Part shown: positions 43,447 to 52,597 of the stretch, piece after piece
Layout of the letters: each line of letters opens with the position of its first letter
Position numbering within the stretch: position 1 is the stretch's first letter
The notes under the pieces: generated by a model
The model's database searches: none
The model's input: the letters and a program-made list of their open reading frames with translations, nothing else
Told to the model about the DNA's origin: nothing
Position numbers and translations under genes: made by a program
DNA from: Chryseobacterium sp. MEBOG06
GTDB taxonomy: Bacteria > Bacteroidota > Bacteroidia > Flavobacteriales > Weeksellaceae
DNA length: 64,000 bases
Assembly: GCF_021869765.1 (NCBI RefSeq)
Contig: NZ_CP084580.1
Span: forward strand, 1,302,001-1,366,000
Reading direction: 5' to 3'

Positions 43447-45708
43447 ATGAGTATACCTCAAGCGTTTACAGAACTGATTACTCTTGCTGACGGCAGAGAA
43501 ATCACGATTGAAACAGGTAAATTGGCAAAACAGGCTGATGGATCTGTGGTAGTAAAAATGGGCGGAACCATGCTTTTAGCAACGGTTGTAGCCAATAAAG
43601 AAGCAAACCCTGGTGTAGATTTTTTACCATTAACAGTAGATTATAGAGAAAAATTCTACGCAGGTGGAAGAATTCCAGGAAATTTCTTCCGTAGAGAAGC
43701 AAGACCTTCAGATCAGGAAATTTTAACAATGCGTTTGGTAGATAGAGTTCTACGTCCGCTTTTCCCTGAAGATTTCCATGCTGAAGTTCAGGTAATGATT
43801 TCTTTAATTTCTTATGATGGAAAAACGATTCCTGATGATTTAGCTGGTTTAGCCGCTTCTGCAGCAATTGCAATTACTGATATTCCTTTCAACGGACCAA
43901 TGTCTGAAGTAAGAGTAGTAAGATTTGACGGAAAACTTTCTATTAATCCTAGCTATGAAGAATTGAAGAGTTCTGAATTGGATATTATGGTTGGAGCTAC
44001 TAAAGATTCAATCGTAATGGTAGAAGGAGAAATGAAGGAAATTTCTGAGCAGGAAATGTTGGAAGCTATCAATTTTGGTCATGCTGAAATTAAGAAGCAA
44101 ATCGAAGCTCAGGAAAGATTGGCTGAAAAGGTAGGAAAAGCTTTCCCTAAGAGAGAATATAGCCACGAAAACCACGACGAAGAAATTCGTGAAAAAGTGT
44201 GGAAAGAAACTTACGATAAAGTATATGAAGTTGCAAGAACTCCTTCTGGTAAAGAAGAAAGAGGAGAGAAATTCAAAGCACTTCGTGAAGAATTCCTTGC
44301 TCAATATGCAGATGATGCAGAAGAATTGGAAAGAGTAACTCCTTTCGTAAAAGTATATTATCATGACGTAGAGAAAGAAGCAATGCGTCAGATGATTCTG
44401 GAAGACAATATCCGTCTTGATGGTCGTGATCCTCAGACGATCCGTCCTATCTGGTCAGAGATTGACTACCTTCCGGGAGCTCATGGTTCTGCAGTGTTTA
44501 CAAGAGGTGAAACTCAGTCTTTAACAGCAGTAACTTTAGGTTCTGTGAAAGATGCAAACATGGTAGACAGCGTTATTTCTCAGCACGACGAAAAATTCTT
44601 CCTACACTATAACTTTCCGCCATTCTCTACAGGTGAAGCAAGACCTCTAAGAGGAACTTCAAGAAGAGAAGTAGGACACGGTAACCTTGCTCAGAGAGCG
44701 TTACAGGCAGTTATTCCTGAAGAAAATCCATATACAATCAGAATTGTTTCCGATATTTTAGAATCTAACGGTTCTTCTTCTATGGCAACAGTTTGTGCAG
44801 GAACATTAGCACTAATGGATGCTGGAGTACAGATTACAAAACCGGTTTCAGGTATTGCAATGGGTCTTATTACAGATGCAAAATCTGGTAAATTCACTGT
44901 ACTTTCTGATATCTTAGGAGATGAAGATCACTTAGGAGATATGGACTTTAAAGTAACAGGTACTGCAGACGGTATTACAGCTTGTCAGATGGACATTAAG
45001 ATCCAGGGACTTTCTATGGATATCATGGAAAAAGCTTTGATGCAGGCTAAAGACGGAAGATTACACATCTTAAATAAAATCACTGAAACGATCGCTGTAC
45101 CAAGACCAGACGTGAAACCTCACGCTCCGAAAATGGTAGTAATGGAGATCTCAAAAGACTTCATTGGTGCGGTAATAGGACCTGGTGGAAAAATTATTCA
45201 GCAGATGCAGAAAGATACGGATACCGTAATCGCTATTGAAGAAGTAGGAGAAATAGGACGTATTGAAATCGCAGGAACAGACAGAGAGAAAATCAATGCT
45301 GCTATTGCTAAAATCAACGAAATTACTTTTGTACCGGTTGTAGGAGAAGTTTACAACGGGAAAGTAGTGAAAGTAATGGACTTCGGTGCTTTTGTAGCCA
45401 TTGCTAAAGGAACAGAAGGGCTTCTTCACATCTCAGAAATTGAGTGGGCTCGTCTGGACAAAGTTCCTTATGCTGAAGGTGATGAAGTAGAAGTTAAATT
45501 TATGGGTTACGATGATCGTAAGAAAATGAAACTTTCCCGTAAAGTTCTTTTACCAAGACCTGCAAGACCAGAAGGACAAGGAAGACCAGAAGGGCAAAGA
45601 AGACCAGAGGGGCAGGGTAGACCGGAAGGACAAAGAAGACCTGAAGGACAGAGACCACAAGGTGAAGTAAAACCTGTGGAAAACCAGGAGCCTTCCAACG
45701 AAGAATAA
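43447..45708 (+). CDS. pnp: Polynucleotide phosphorylase
   Basis: PNPase degrades RNA 3' to 5' with phosphate and can also add nucleotides. The 753-residue product has two RNase PH-type cores (the second with [19 protein letters not shown] and [12 protein letters not shown]), the all-alpha region between them, a KH domain ([18 protein letters not shown] near 577) and an S1 domain ([17 protein letters not shown] near 637). The last 50 residues form a tail with RPEGQ repeated about six times, which is unusual and may bind RNA or a partner. It ends in a terminator immediately before the IS insertion. Confidence 0.98.
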   Translation: MSIPQAFTELITLADGREITIETGKLAKQADGSVVVKMGGTMLLATVVANKEANPGVDFLPLTVDYREKFYAGGRIPGNFFRREARPSDQEILTMRLVDRVLRPLFPEDFHAEVQVMISLISYDGKTIPDDLAGLAASAAIAITDIPFNGPMSEVRVVRFDGKLSINPSYEELKSSELDIMVGATKDSIVMVEGEMKEISEQEMLEAINFGHAEIKKQIEAQERLAEKVGKAFPKREYSHENHDEEIREKVWKETYDKVYEVARTPSGKEERGEKFKALREEFLAQYADDAEELERVTPFVKVYYHDVEKEAMRQMILEDNIRLDGRDPQTIRPIWSEIDYLPGAHGSAVFTRGETQSLTAVTLGSVKDANMVDSVISQHDEKFFLHYNFPPFSTGEARPLRGTSRREVGHGNLAQRALQAVIPEENPYTIRIVSDILESNGSSSMATVCAGTLALMDAGVQITKPVSGIAMGLITDAKSGKFTVLSDILGDEDHLGDMDFKVTGTADGITACQMDIKIQGLSMDIMEKALMQAKDGRLHILNKITETIAVPRPDVKPHAPKMVVMEISKDFIGAVIGPGGKIIQQMQKDTDTVIAIEEVGEIGRIEIAGTDREKINAAIAKINEITFVPVVGEVYNGKVVKVMDFGAFVAIAKGTEGLLHISEIEWARLDKVPYAEGDEVEVKFMGYDDRKKMKLSRKVLLPRPARPEGQGRPEGQRRPEGQGRPEGQRRPEGQRPQGEVKPVENQEPSNEE
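45560..45660 (+). repeat. RPEGQ-coding tandem repeat at the pnp 3' end
   Basis: Tandem imperfect 12-18 base units encode Arg-Pro-Glu-Gly-Gln with small changes. Such repeats can vary in number between strains. Confidence 0.75.
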
Positions 45709-45725
45709 GATTTATTCTTAAATAT

Positions 45726-45756
45726 AAAAAAATCCCTCTATTTTGAGGGATTTTTG
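45726..45756 (+). terminator. pnp terminator
   Basis: AAAATCCCTC pairs with GAGGGATTTT, followed by T residues. The IS left end lies seven bases further on. Confidence 0.85.
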
Positions 45757-45813
45757 TTTTTATGTCTCGTCCTGAAAAAAGTTGACTAAAAAACAATAAA
45801 ACCAGTCAGCGTT

Positions 45814-46176
45814 ATGGATTCAAAAAAAACATCAGGTCCTGTACATGAGTACAGTGAGGCCTTCAAAAGACAAGTTGTCTCTGAATATGAACGGGGATTA
45901 TATACAAAATCCCAATTGCAAACACGATACAATATCCGTGGTAATTCATGTATTCCGAAATGGTTAATAAAATATGGTAACTTTACTTATGAAAAACAAA
46001 TAAGTAAAGGCAGGCCCATGAAAGACCCACAGAAACAAAAGATTAAAGAGCTTGAGGCAGCTTTATCAAAAAAGGAAGAAGAACTCAAGGTCTTTAGGAA
46101 ATTTATAGAAATCGCTGAACGTGAATTAAAGATTGAAATTGTAAAAAAGTCTGGTTCCAATCAATCCAGGAAATAA
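45814..46176 (+). CDS. IS3-family transposase OrfA
   Basis: This 120-residue protein has a helix-turn-helix (about residues 10-55, EAFKRQVVSEYERGLYTKSQLQ) and a leucine-zipper-like coiled coil (about 68-105, IKELEAALSKKEEELKV). It binds the IS ends. Near its end lies the slippery heptamer through which OrfAB is made. Confidence 0.9.
   Translation: MDSKKTSGPVHEYSEAFKRQVVSEYERGLYTKSQLQTRYNIRGNSCIPKWLIKYGNFTYEKQISKGRPMKDPQKQKIKELEAALSKKEEELKVFRKFIEIAERELKIEIVKKSGSNQSRK
46143..46149 (+). promoter_or_regulatory. Programmed -1 frameshift site A_AAA_AAG
   Basis: A_AAA_AAG falls in the correct phase of orfA. A one-base backward slip enters the orfB frame, which is open from 46137 and has no ATG, producing the OrfAB transposase. 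Confidence 0.8.
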
Positions 46177-46214
46177 AGGCACATACGAATCTTCCAGTAG
46201 AAGATATCTGCCGA

Positions 46215-47066
46215 TTGTTTGGATACAGTAAACAAGCTTATTACAAAAGAAGGAGCCGGCCGAGTTTAAATAATAATCAAGAAAGAATTATAGAATTAGT
46301 AGTATCAATTCGCAAAAAGATGCCTAAAATAGGTACTCGGAAACTTTATTTCTTACTTAAAAATGATTTTAACAAAGAAAGCATTCAAATAGGAAGAGAT
46401 GGATTGTTTAAGATTTTAAGATCAAATTATCTTTTAATTCCCAGAAGACACAGTTACTTTAAAACAACGAACTCCAGACATTGGATGAAGAAATATCCCA
46501 ATATCATCAAAGAAAAAGAATTGAAATGTTCAGAGAAGGTTTGGGTAGCAGATATTACCTATCTGAAAACTAAAGAGAGGAATTATTATCTTCACCTGAT
46601 TACTGATGCTTATTCAAAAAAAATTGTAGGATATGAATTGAGTGATAATTTACAGACCAGTTCTACATTGAAGGCATTAAAACAAGCCATAAGGAATCGG
46701 GTATATAAACATCCCTTAATTCATCATTCAGACAGAGGTTTACAGTATTGTAGTAAAGAATATACCGAAATGCTAAAGAAGAATGATATTCTTATCAGTA
46801 TGACAGAGAACTCGGATCCTTATGAAAATGCTGTAGCAGAAAGAGTGAATGGCATTCTAAAATATGAATTTGGATTGATTGGTACTTTTGAAAATTTTAA
46901 AAATCTCTCTCGACAGCTTGATCAATCAATTTACTATTATAATAATTTGAGACCCCATTTTTCATTACATTATAATATTCCAAGCCAAGTACACATGAAA
47001 AATAATGTGAAATTAAAAACCTATAAAAAACAAAATCAGAATAGGAAAATCCCTACTCTGATTTAA
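46215..47066 (+). CDS. IS3-family transposase OrfB (DDE integrase domain)
   Basis: The rve-type catalytic domain is intact: Asp in VWVADITYL near residue 112, Asp in IHHSDRGLQY near 172 and Glu in AVAERVNGIL near 208. The listed start is a TTG; protein-like sequence (IQEIKAHTNLPVEDIC) continues upstream in frame to the slippery site, so the real product is the OrfAB fusion made by -1 frameshift. The element is probably still able to move. Confidence 0.92.
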   Translation: MFGYSKQAYYKRRSRPSLNNNQERIIELVVSIRKKMPKIGTRKLYFLLKNDFNKESIQIGRDGLFKILRSNYLLIPRRHSYFKTTNSRHWMKKYPNIIKEKELKCSEKVWVADITYLKTKERNYYLHLITDAYSKKIVGYELSDNLQTSSTLKALKQAIRNRVYKHPLIHHSDRGLQYCSKEYTEMLKKNDILISMTENSDPYENAVAERVNGILKYEFGLIGTFENFKNLSRQLDQSIYYYNNLRPHFSLHYNIPSQVHMKNNVKLKTYKKQNQNRKIPTLI

Positions 47067-47139
47067 GTATATTTAACTTATAAAACTAGTCAACCTTTTT
47101 CAGGACTAGTCATTATAGTAATGGACAATAGCTATTAAA

Positions 47140-48342
47140 CTATGCAGTTACTATTTTTTGTGCAGTTACTTTTGGAATGATGATTAAGTAATCATACCCT
47201 TCTATTAAATTTTTAAGCCCGGTAGATTTGATGAAGGTCTTTTGCTTTTTTATATTTTCATTGATCTTATTCAGATCAAATAGCAGCCATTCATTGTCTT
47301 TACCTATCAGTTTGTAAAATGGTTTTAAGAAGGAAACATTATCAGCTTCACTACTTTCGGAGAAGAAAGAGCCGGCTTTTCCTCCCTGCTGAATAATCGC
47401 AATGTGTAAAGACTGTTCCTGTTCAGCATCCGCAAGATTAGTTACCAGATTTCCAACATCAAAACTGTTCTGAAATAAGCTCCTCCCTTTGCCTACATGG
47501 TTGGCTCCGAATTTAAATAAGTTTCTTTTACCTTTTATTTTATCCAGATTTTTCAAGAGCTGTGCTTTCATTGACGAGATTCTCATATAATGAGATTCAA
47601 GTCCGTCTCCGGTGTATCCAAGATTATAGATTCTATTGCTTTTCAGCAGACTGTTTAAGGCTTGGTATTCATATTCGGAAATCTTTAATTTTTGAATGTC
47701 CATAATCTTTTTGCCAAAATCACTGGTAAACAGATAGGGCTGGTTAAACTCTACAGAAGGCTGTTGATCCGGATTAGCTTTATATCTGTTCCATCTGGCA
47801 AGGGATTCCTGCAGCATTGCTTCATATTTTGCTTTAGCCTGCTTATTGGATGTTTTATTGATCAGTTCCTGGAAAACAACACAGTCGGAATTAAAAAAAA
47901 CATTATCCAGGCCTATTGTTGTTTTATTGTTTTTAAAAAAGGAGTTTAAGAGCTCGCGGTCTCTGTCAAAAGAGAAAAAAGAAAATTTATCTTTAGAATT
48001 GGTCACTATAGACCGGTATTCTTTAACTTTATTATAATCCTTCCTAAGGATATCCATTGTAAGCTGATCTGCCTCTGTGATATAATTGTCAAAGTCTATC
48101 TTTTGGGTCAGATAGGAAGTGAAATCTAACACCTCATTATTAAGATGATCTTCACCGATTAAAACGTATCTGTGCTGTGCTATCTTTTGGGTAAATGTTT
48201 TAATTCCTTCGCCGGAAAACTGATGGCTGTCAAAACTGATGATCTGTTCATGTTCAGAAGCAATCTTTGTAATCAAAGAATCCTGAGCGAGAACAGTGGT
48301 ACTGCTTAATAAAATTACAGTTAAAAAATGCAAGATCTTCAT
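47140..48342 (-). CDS. Secreted TIKI/ChaN/EreA-like superfamily protein
   Basis: This 400-residue protein has a signal peptide (FLTVILLSSTTVLAQ). YVLIGEDHLNNEVLDF near 58 and FGANHVGKG near 282 match the paired GE-H and N-H motifs of the TIKI/TraB, ChaN and erythromycin-esterase superfamily. Members are metal-dependent hydrolases or haem-binding proteins. Which activity this one has is unclear. It is convergent with the IS. Confidence 0.6.
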   Translation of the reverse strand: MKILHFLTVILLSSTTVLAQDSLITKIASEHEQIISFDSHQFSGEGIKTFTQKIAQHRYVLIGEDHLNNEVLDFTSYLTQKIDFDNYITEADQLTMDILRKDYNKVKEYRSIVTNSKDKFSFFSFDRDRELLNSFFKNNKTTIGLDNVFFNSDCVVFQELINKTSNKQAKAKYEAMLQESLARWNRYKANPDQQPSVEFNQPYLFTSDFGKKIMDIQKLKISEYEYQALNSLLKSNRIYNLGYTGDGLESHYMRISSMKAQLLKNLDKIKGKRNLFKFGANHVGKGRSLFQNSFDVGNLVTNLADAEQEQSLHIAIIQQGGKAGSFFSESSEADNVSFLKPFYKLIGKDNEWLLFDLNKINENIKKQKTFIKSTGLKNLIEGYDYLIIIPKVTAQKIVTA

Positions 48343-48402
48343 TTATTTTTTTTACAAATGTAGGCCGGTTTCATGGGCTAAAATTGTAAAAATGTAAACA
48401 GT

Positions 48403-49209
48403 CTATATAAAAAGCCAAATATTTTCCTTGTTGACATCTACATTTTTGAAAAACATCTTGGGGTTGACAGCCGTTAATTCTTTAAAATCTTTATTAAGAT
48501 GAGACTGGTCGTAAAATAAATTGTCATAAGATAGTTCCGTTAAGCTTTTTGTTCCTTTTTTTCGGGTAACAGTGTTTCTGAAACGGTATATCTTCCGATA
48601 TTCTGAAGGTGGTTTTCCAATGTTTTTTAGAAATATTTTATTGATATGCTGTCTTGAAATATGATGTTTTTTTGCTATGTCTTCCATTTTTAGATCAGCT
48701 TCTATATCCGAAACAATACCAGTTATCAGTCCCAGATCTTTTGTATGCAGTTTAGACAGCCAATACTTTTCCAATTCCTCAATCTGTTGTTCCCTGTTTA
48801 TGAGATTGAAGATATGGCCCATTGTTTCATTAAAATCCGGAAAAGGACTATATTCCAGGAGATCATGGTGCATAAATATTTTTTCCAGATTACTGGCAAA
48901 CTGATTAAGTCCCAAAGGTTTAAAGTAGAGTGTGATCTCATTGACCGGTCTTTCATAATGAACCTCTATCGGCGAGGTATAGCGGAACACCAGGCTGGAG
49001 GCAATATTTTTATCTGAAGTAAAGGAAATAGAGATCTTCTGATCTACTTGTGTCGCAATAGAATTTTGATTGGCACTGAGAATACAGTAGTTATTCGGGA
49101 AAGTCCAGTAATGTACCGGTTCTTCACTATCATCAGCGGTTATAAAATAATATCCCTCAATATACTTTTTTAAAGTATTGTTTTGGGGAGTATAAAACTG
49201 TAATTTCAT
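48403..49209 (-). CDS. AraC family transcriptional regulator
   Basis: This 268-residue regulator has an N-terminal sensor region (about 1-150) and a C-terminal double helix-turn-helix of AraC type (about 165-260, MEDIAKKHHISRQHINKIF and FYDQSHLNKDFKELTAVNPKMF). Its target is unknown. The next gene upstream on the same strand, 49375, is probably not in the same operon because 165 bases separate them. Confidence 0.88.
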   Translation of the reverse strand: MKLQFYTPQNNTLKKYIEGYYFITADDSEEPVHYWTFPNNYCILSANQNSIATQVDQKISISFTSDKNIASSLVFRYTSPIEVHYERPVNEITLYFKPLGLNQFASNLEKIFMHHDLLEYSPFPDFNETMGHIFNLINREQQIEELEKYWLSKLHTKDLGLITGIVSDIEADLKMEDIAKKHHISRQHINKIFLKNIGKPPSEYRKIYRFRNTVTRKKGTKSLTELSYDNLFYDQSHLNKDFKELTAVNPKMFFKNVDVNKENIWLFI

Positions 49210-49374
49210 TGAATGATTTTTGTAGAACCTGTTACGGCCAAAGGATAAAATAAGGTCTTCACTACTACTGTTTTTTAAGATATGGCATCTGGCTAATGTA
49301 CTGCTTTTTTTGATGTTATCTGGATCTTTAATTCCCTGTTTCTTTCATTATCTATTGAATCCTGTTTATTTGAT

Positions 49375-50433
49375 TTAGCGGTATAAATTCTCTCTGATTT
49401 CTATTAAAATGTGTGTTGTTTTTTCTAAATCAGGATATTCAGGAAGCGTAGAGATAGAATGAAGATGTTCAATAGACTCAATCAGATTCTCAGCTTTTTG
49501 CATTACGGCTTCATAAGATTGACAGCCGGATTTGATATCAAGCAGTTCATCCCGGTTTTCCACACGGGTTTTAAGCGAATTATTTTTAAAAATAGATTCA
49601 CAAGACTGTAGGAGCCGGATCGTATGCATCATGTTTTTGCTGTCATAGTTTTGACCATGGTTCTCGTTCACATTATAACGGTCTTCATTACGCTCAGTGA
49701 TCCATTTCCAGTATTCCCTGTAATTTTTACAGTAAATGGAATAAGCGTCTAAGTTGCAAAACAGGTAAGCAACAGGTTTTTCTTCTTTGGGAATAGAGGA
49801 TACAGAAACCTGATTCGCTTCCTCGTGTTGTATAATTCCTTTATATCCCAATGTGTGTGAATCGTCGTAAAATAAGGCAAGCATTCCTTTGGTATGGTCA
49901 ATAGCCGTTAATCCACATTTTTCCTGAACTTTCCTATGTTCCAAAAGCCATTTTTTCAAAGGAATAGAACCTTGACCATCCAGAATAAAACAAAAATCAA
50001 GAATTGATTTTCTTTCCTTATCTATGGGGTTCAATATCTTTTTATTAAGTCCTTTGGCCTTTTTGATCTGTGAAATAGCATATCCGGCAAAGGTATCTTT
50101 ACAGAGTTTGGATAAAAAATCTTCAGGTTTCAAAAAGTCCATCAACGGATGTTTATGCAAAATACATTCGTGGGGGCTTACCAGAATTTCCAGAATATTG
50201 GGATTGTTTTTCTGAAGCAGTTCTACAAACCTCCCGATTTCATAGTAGGTAATATCATTTGTTTCATTGGAGATCTGCGGAATGTAGTTCAGTCCAAAGA
50301 AATCCTCTTTCGGCAGATAATAGACCCCACGGATATCGGTATCTGAGTTTTCCGTTGCCAGCCCAAATGACCGGCTTCCGGAGATAACTTCGAAAAGGAT
50401 GAGGTTGTTGGTTTTTAAGTCTTGGATCGTCAT
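49375..50433 (-). CDS. RlaP-type nucleotidyltransferase, copy 1
   Basis: This 352-residue protein has the DNA-polymerase-beta-type nucleotidyltransferase core: SGSRSFGLATENSDTDIRGVYYLP near the N terminus, with the GS motif and Asp pair that bind metal and nucleotide. This is the RlaP family (PF10127), associated with RNA repair in many bacteria. It follows the TROVE gene and a broken gene on the same strand, within 17 bases of the latter. I chose the ATG at 50433 (MTIQDLKTNN), as the upstream extension is not homologous. It probably adds nucleotides to damaged RNA ends; the substrate is unknown. Confidence 0.85.
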   Translation of the reverse strand: MTIQDLKTNNLILFEVISGSRSFGLATENSDTDIRGVYYLPKEDFFGLNYIPQISNETNDITYYEIGRFVELLQKNNPNILEILVSPHECILHKHPLMDFLKPEDFLSKLCKDTFAGYAISQIKKAKGLNKKILNPIDKERKSILDFCFILDGQGSIPLKKWLLEHRKVQEKCGLTAIDHTKGMLALFYDDSHTLGYKGIIQHEEANQVSVSSIPKEEKPVAYLFCNLDAYSIYCKNYREYWKWITERNEDRYNVNENHGQNYDSKNMMHTIRLLQSCESIFKNNSLKTRVENRDELLDIKSGCQSYEAVMQKAENLIESIEHLHSISTLPEYPDLEKTTHILIEIRENLYR

Positions 50434-50450
50434 GATTGGATATGAATAAT

Positions 50451-50891
50451 TTAATCTAAAAAATAAGGTGAAAAATCTATGCCCTGAATACATCCGGGAA
50501 CAGGAAGTACATTACCACCATTCATAGTTACTTCATATTCATCACAGCTAAGTTGAAAAACCTTCTGATACCAGCTTTCTATTTATTTTCTTTACTTTCT
50601 GTTTTTATCAGGCAATGGAAACCACCATGAGTTTTGATAAAGACTAGACAATCTGCATTCACAATACTTTCTATGTCTGATCTGAATCGGTTAACAGCAT
50701 TCTGATGATCATCAGTTTTGAAATCAATATCAGGATCAAAGAATATCTTTCTTGATGTTGTGGTCTGAATACTATTCAAAGCTGATGTATGAGGGTTGAT
50801 GGCATTGTCATTTCTGATCAGTTTGTCAGAAATTTCTCTCATCAATGAATTCCTTCAATTTTTCTGCGTTGTATATGATTTTATAATTCAT
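50451..50891 (-). pseudogene. Broken gene in the RNA-repair operon
   Basis: The start frame reads MNYKIIYNAEKLKEFIDE and then stops; a one-base shift gives 87 residues with RKIFFDPDIDFK and HGGFHCLIKTE, then a second, opposite shift returns to the first frame, giving SWYQKVFQLSCDEYEV and a stop at 50451. The two shifts cancel in length. The N-terminal and later segments resemble parts of a larger conserved family with a DxD and a GGFH motif, so an internal deletion is also likely. It lies 30 bases after rsr. Confidence 0.6.
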
Positions 50892-50921
50892 GGTTCTGGT
50901 TAAAAAAAACTCTGGAAAATC

Positions 50922-52298
50922 CTAGTTTTCCAGAGCTTTAATATAATGAAATACTTTATCACTCCATCCATTGATTTCAGCGGTCCAGTTTCCGGTTTTT
51001 ATACCATGGGTATGGGTGGAGATATCAATGATATATGAACTTTTATAAGGTGACGTATCAGGTTTTCTGTTCACTCCGTAATGGGCGTCAATATCCTGGC
51101 TATCCGATATTACGACCAGTCTTTCAGCATCCCTGGCATACCCTTTTTCTTTCAGCCATTCACACAGCTGGTAAGTGAAAATACCACCTCCGCCCATTTC
51201 TGCAGCGATTGTAGAATAATTGTTGAACATGCTTAATCCCTTGGAATGGTTCCAGATCATATGTTTACCTTTTCTTTCCTGATCGCTTCCGGCAGTAAAT
51301 ACCAAAATCAGATCTTCAAAAATATAGGAACCGGCAGCTGCCATGGCAAATGCAAGATCCATTCTTGAAAAGTTCGAATGAGAAGATGTAACCCTTCCCA
51401 TACTTCCGGAAACATCAATAGCAAGAATCGTAGTTCCTTTTATTTTCTCCTGTGCGAAGCAGTTTTCCATGGCTTCATCAATCGCAGCAGTATAATCCGG
51501 AGCATTTCTCTGGGCTGCCAGAAAGTTGAGCGGAGTAAGCCAGTTGCTTTTTACCTGTGATAGAGCAGTTCTGATATCTGTTCTTGAAAGTCCTGCCTCT
51601 GTCATATTTCTAAGATTTCTCAGAATAGCCAGAGAACCAAGGCTTTTTTCAGCGATCATTCTTTCAAACGTCAGTTTTTTATCAGCACCTTGTGACAAAG
51701 CTGTTTCCCAGGTGTTTGCGGGTTGAAGCGTATTCGCAACAAGTGATTGTAATGCCTCTTCATTTTTTACCGTTGGCTTAGGATGCACAAGGTTGACAAC
51801 ATCTACCAGAGACAGCTCCATATTACTTTTTCTATATTTAGCAATCTGGTATTTATCGTAGTTATCAAATGCTTTGGCAATGCCTTTTTTGATGGATTTT
51901 GACATTTTATAAGAACCGTTTCTTACTTTCAGCATCTGAAGAAGATCAATAGTCATATCTGGTCTGTTGGCAATTTTAGCCACAGCATCCTTTACAGAAA
52001 CATCATGAATTTCATTGGCAAGTATCAATAGCCATAGTGGAGTATGTCTTAATTTTTGTTCAAAACGGCACTCAAGAGCAAGTTCAATAATCATTTCACC
52101 ACTTACTGTATAGCAAAGGTCTTCGATCTGTTTCATGATCTCGTCCGAAGATTGGTAATAGTCGGATTCAAAAAGCATATTAGCCAGAGTTACCCGTCTC
52201 AGCAATTCGTAATCTGAATATTTTCCAGCTTTATCTGTCAATTTTCCAGCAATGATGCCGGAGTCAAACCCAGTTTTTTTTGTGTTAAATTTTGACAT
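50922..52298 (-). CDS. rsr: TROVE-vWA protein, bacterial Ro60 (Rsr)
   Basis: This 458-residue protein has an N-terminal TROVE ring of helical repeats (about 1-280) that binds misfolded RNA and Y RNA, and a C-terminal von Willebrand A domain with the MIDAS motif DVSGSM near 296. In characterised bacteria, Rsr with a Y RNA joins PNPase to degrade or inspect structured RNA; a pnp gene is present at 43.4 kb. It lies 93 bases downstream of a YrlA-like RNA gene and upstream of a broken gene and an RlaP-type gene. Confidence 0.95.
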   Translation of the reverse strand: MSKFNTKKTGFDSGIIAGKLTDKAGKYSDYELLRRVTLANMLFESDYYQSSDEIMKQIEDLCYTVSGEMIIELALECRFEQKLRHTPLWLLILANEIHDVSVKDAVAKIANRPDMTIDLLQMLKVRNGSYKMSKSIKKGIAKAFDNYDKYQIAKYRKSNMELSLVDVVNLVHPKPTVKNEEALQSLVANTLQPANTWETALSQGADKKLTFERMIAEKSLGSLAILRNLRNMTEAGLSRTDIRTALSQVKSNWLTPLNFLAAQRNAPDYTAAIDEAMENCFAQEKIKGTTILAIDVSGSMGRVTSSHSNFSRMDLAFAMAAAGSYIFEDLILVFTAGSDQERKGKHMIWNHSKGLSMFNNYSTIAAEMGGGGIFTYQLCEWLKEKGYARDAERLVVISDSQDIDAHYGVNRKPDTSPYKSSYIIDISTHTHGIKTGNWTAEINGWSDKVFHYIKALEN

Positions 52299-52321
52299 AT
52301 TCTTAGTTTTTTTATTAAAAT

Positions 52322-52386
52322 AAAGCGGTTAAAAAATTGATTAAGGCTTTTTTTGGAATCGAAGTAACCTAAATCTCACACCGCTT
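52322..52386 (-). promoter_or_regulatory. Long-range inverted repeat between Y RNA 1 and rsr
   Basis: AAGCGGT at 52322-52330 and ACCGCTT at 52378-52386 can pair on the transcript. GTTACTTCG inside it also occurs inside Y RNA 1 (about 52434-52443). It may be a processing or regulatory structure in the rsr leader. Confidence 0.4.
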
Positions 52387-52391
52387 CAATT

Positions 52392-52524
52392 GGGAGGCTG
52401 GCCGGACTCGAACCGGCGACAAACGGCGTTTAATGCGAAGTAACTTTATGGATCACACCTGCAATGCAGATTAAAATATTATAAAGTGTTGTTACGTTGC
52501 TCTACCAACTGAGCTACAGCCTCC
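52392..52524 (-). ncRNA. YrlA-like Y RNA 1 (tRNA-like module)
   Basis: The minus strand folds with a 7-pair acceptor stem (GGAGGCT with AGCCTCC), a tRNA D arm (GCTC-AGTTGGTA-GAGC) and a perfect T arm (GCCGG-TTCGAGT-CCGGC). In place of the anticodon arm there is an insert of about 70 bases that can form a long stem (GTAAC..CTTTAT with ATAAAG..TTAC). Known bacterial YrlA RNAs have this layout and lie next to rsr, as here. The total is 133 bases. Confidence 0.8.
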
Positions 52525-52537
52525 TTGTTATTTGATG

Positions 52538-52576
52538 ATGCAAAGTAAGTACATATGTACGCATTGTATTTGCGTA
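52538..52576 (-). promoter_or_regulatory. RNA-repair regulon promoter 1 (Y RNA 1 / rsr)
   Basis: Read toward the RNA: a 7-5-7 palindrome TACGCAA-N5-ATGCGTA (52576-52558), nine bases, then TTACTTTGCAT (52548-52538). The same module precedes 55935 and rtcB. Confidence 0.75.
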
Positions 52577-52597
52577 GATTTTTTTATTGAAAAAAAA

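Larger units (their letters stand above)
45763..47112 (+). mobile_element. IS3-family insertion sequence (IS150-like), complete
   Basis: The element is 1350 bases long. Terminal inverted repeats of 26 bases (45763-45788 and 47087-47112) agree at 23 positions, begin TG and end CA, and contain GTCCTGAAAAA. The three bases TTA occur on both sides (45760-45762 and 47113-47115), a target-site duplication of the size expected. It carries orfA, a slippery site and orfB with an intact DDE set. It sits between the pnp terminator and a convergent gene, so it breaks no reading frame. Confidence 0.93.

Noticed and set aside
45500..45796. Minus-strand Pro/Leu/Phe-rich frames
   Set aside because: They are the reverse of the RPEGQ repeat of pnp, whose repetitive bases keep other frames open.
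52392..52524. Ordinary tRNA with an intron
   Set aside because: The insert has no group I features, no normal anticodon arm is left after removal, and the position next to rsr fits a YrlA-type RNA better.
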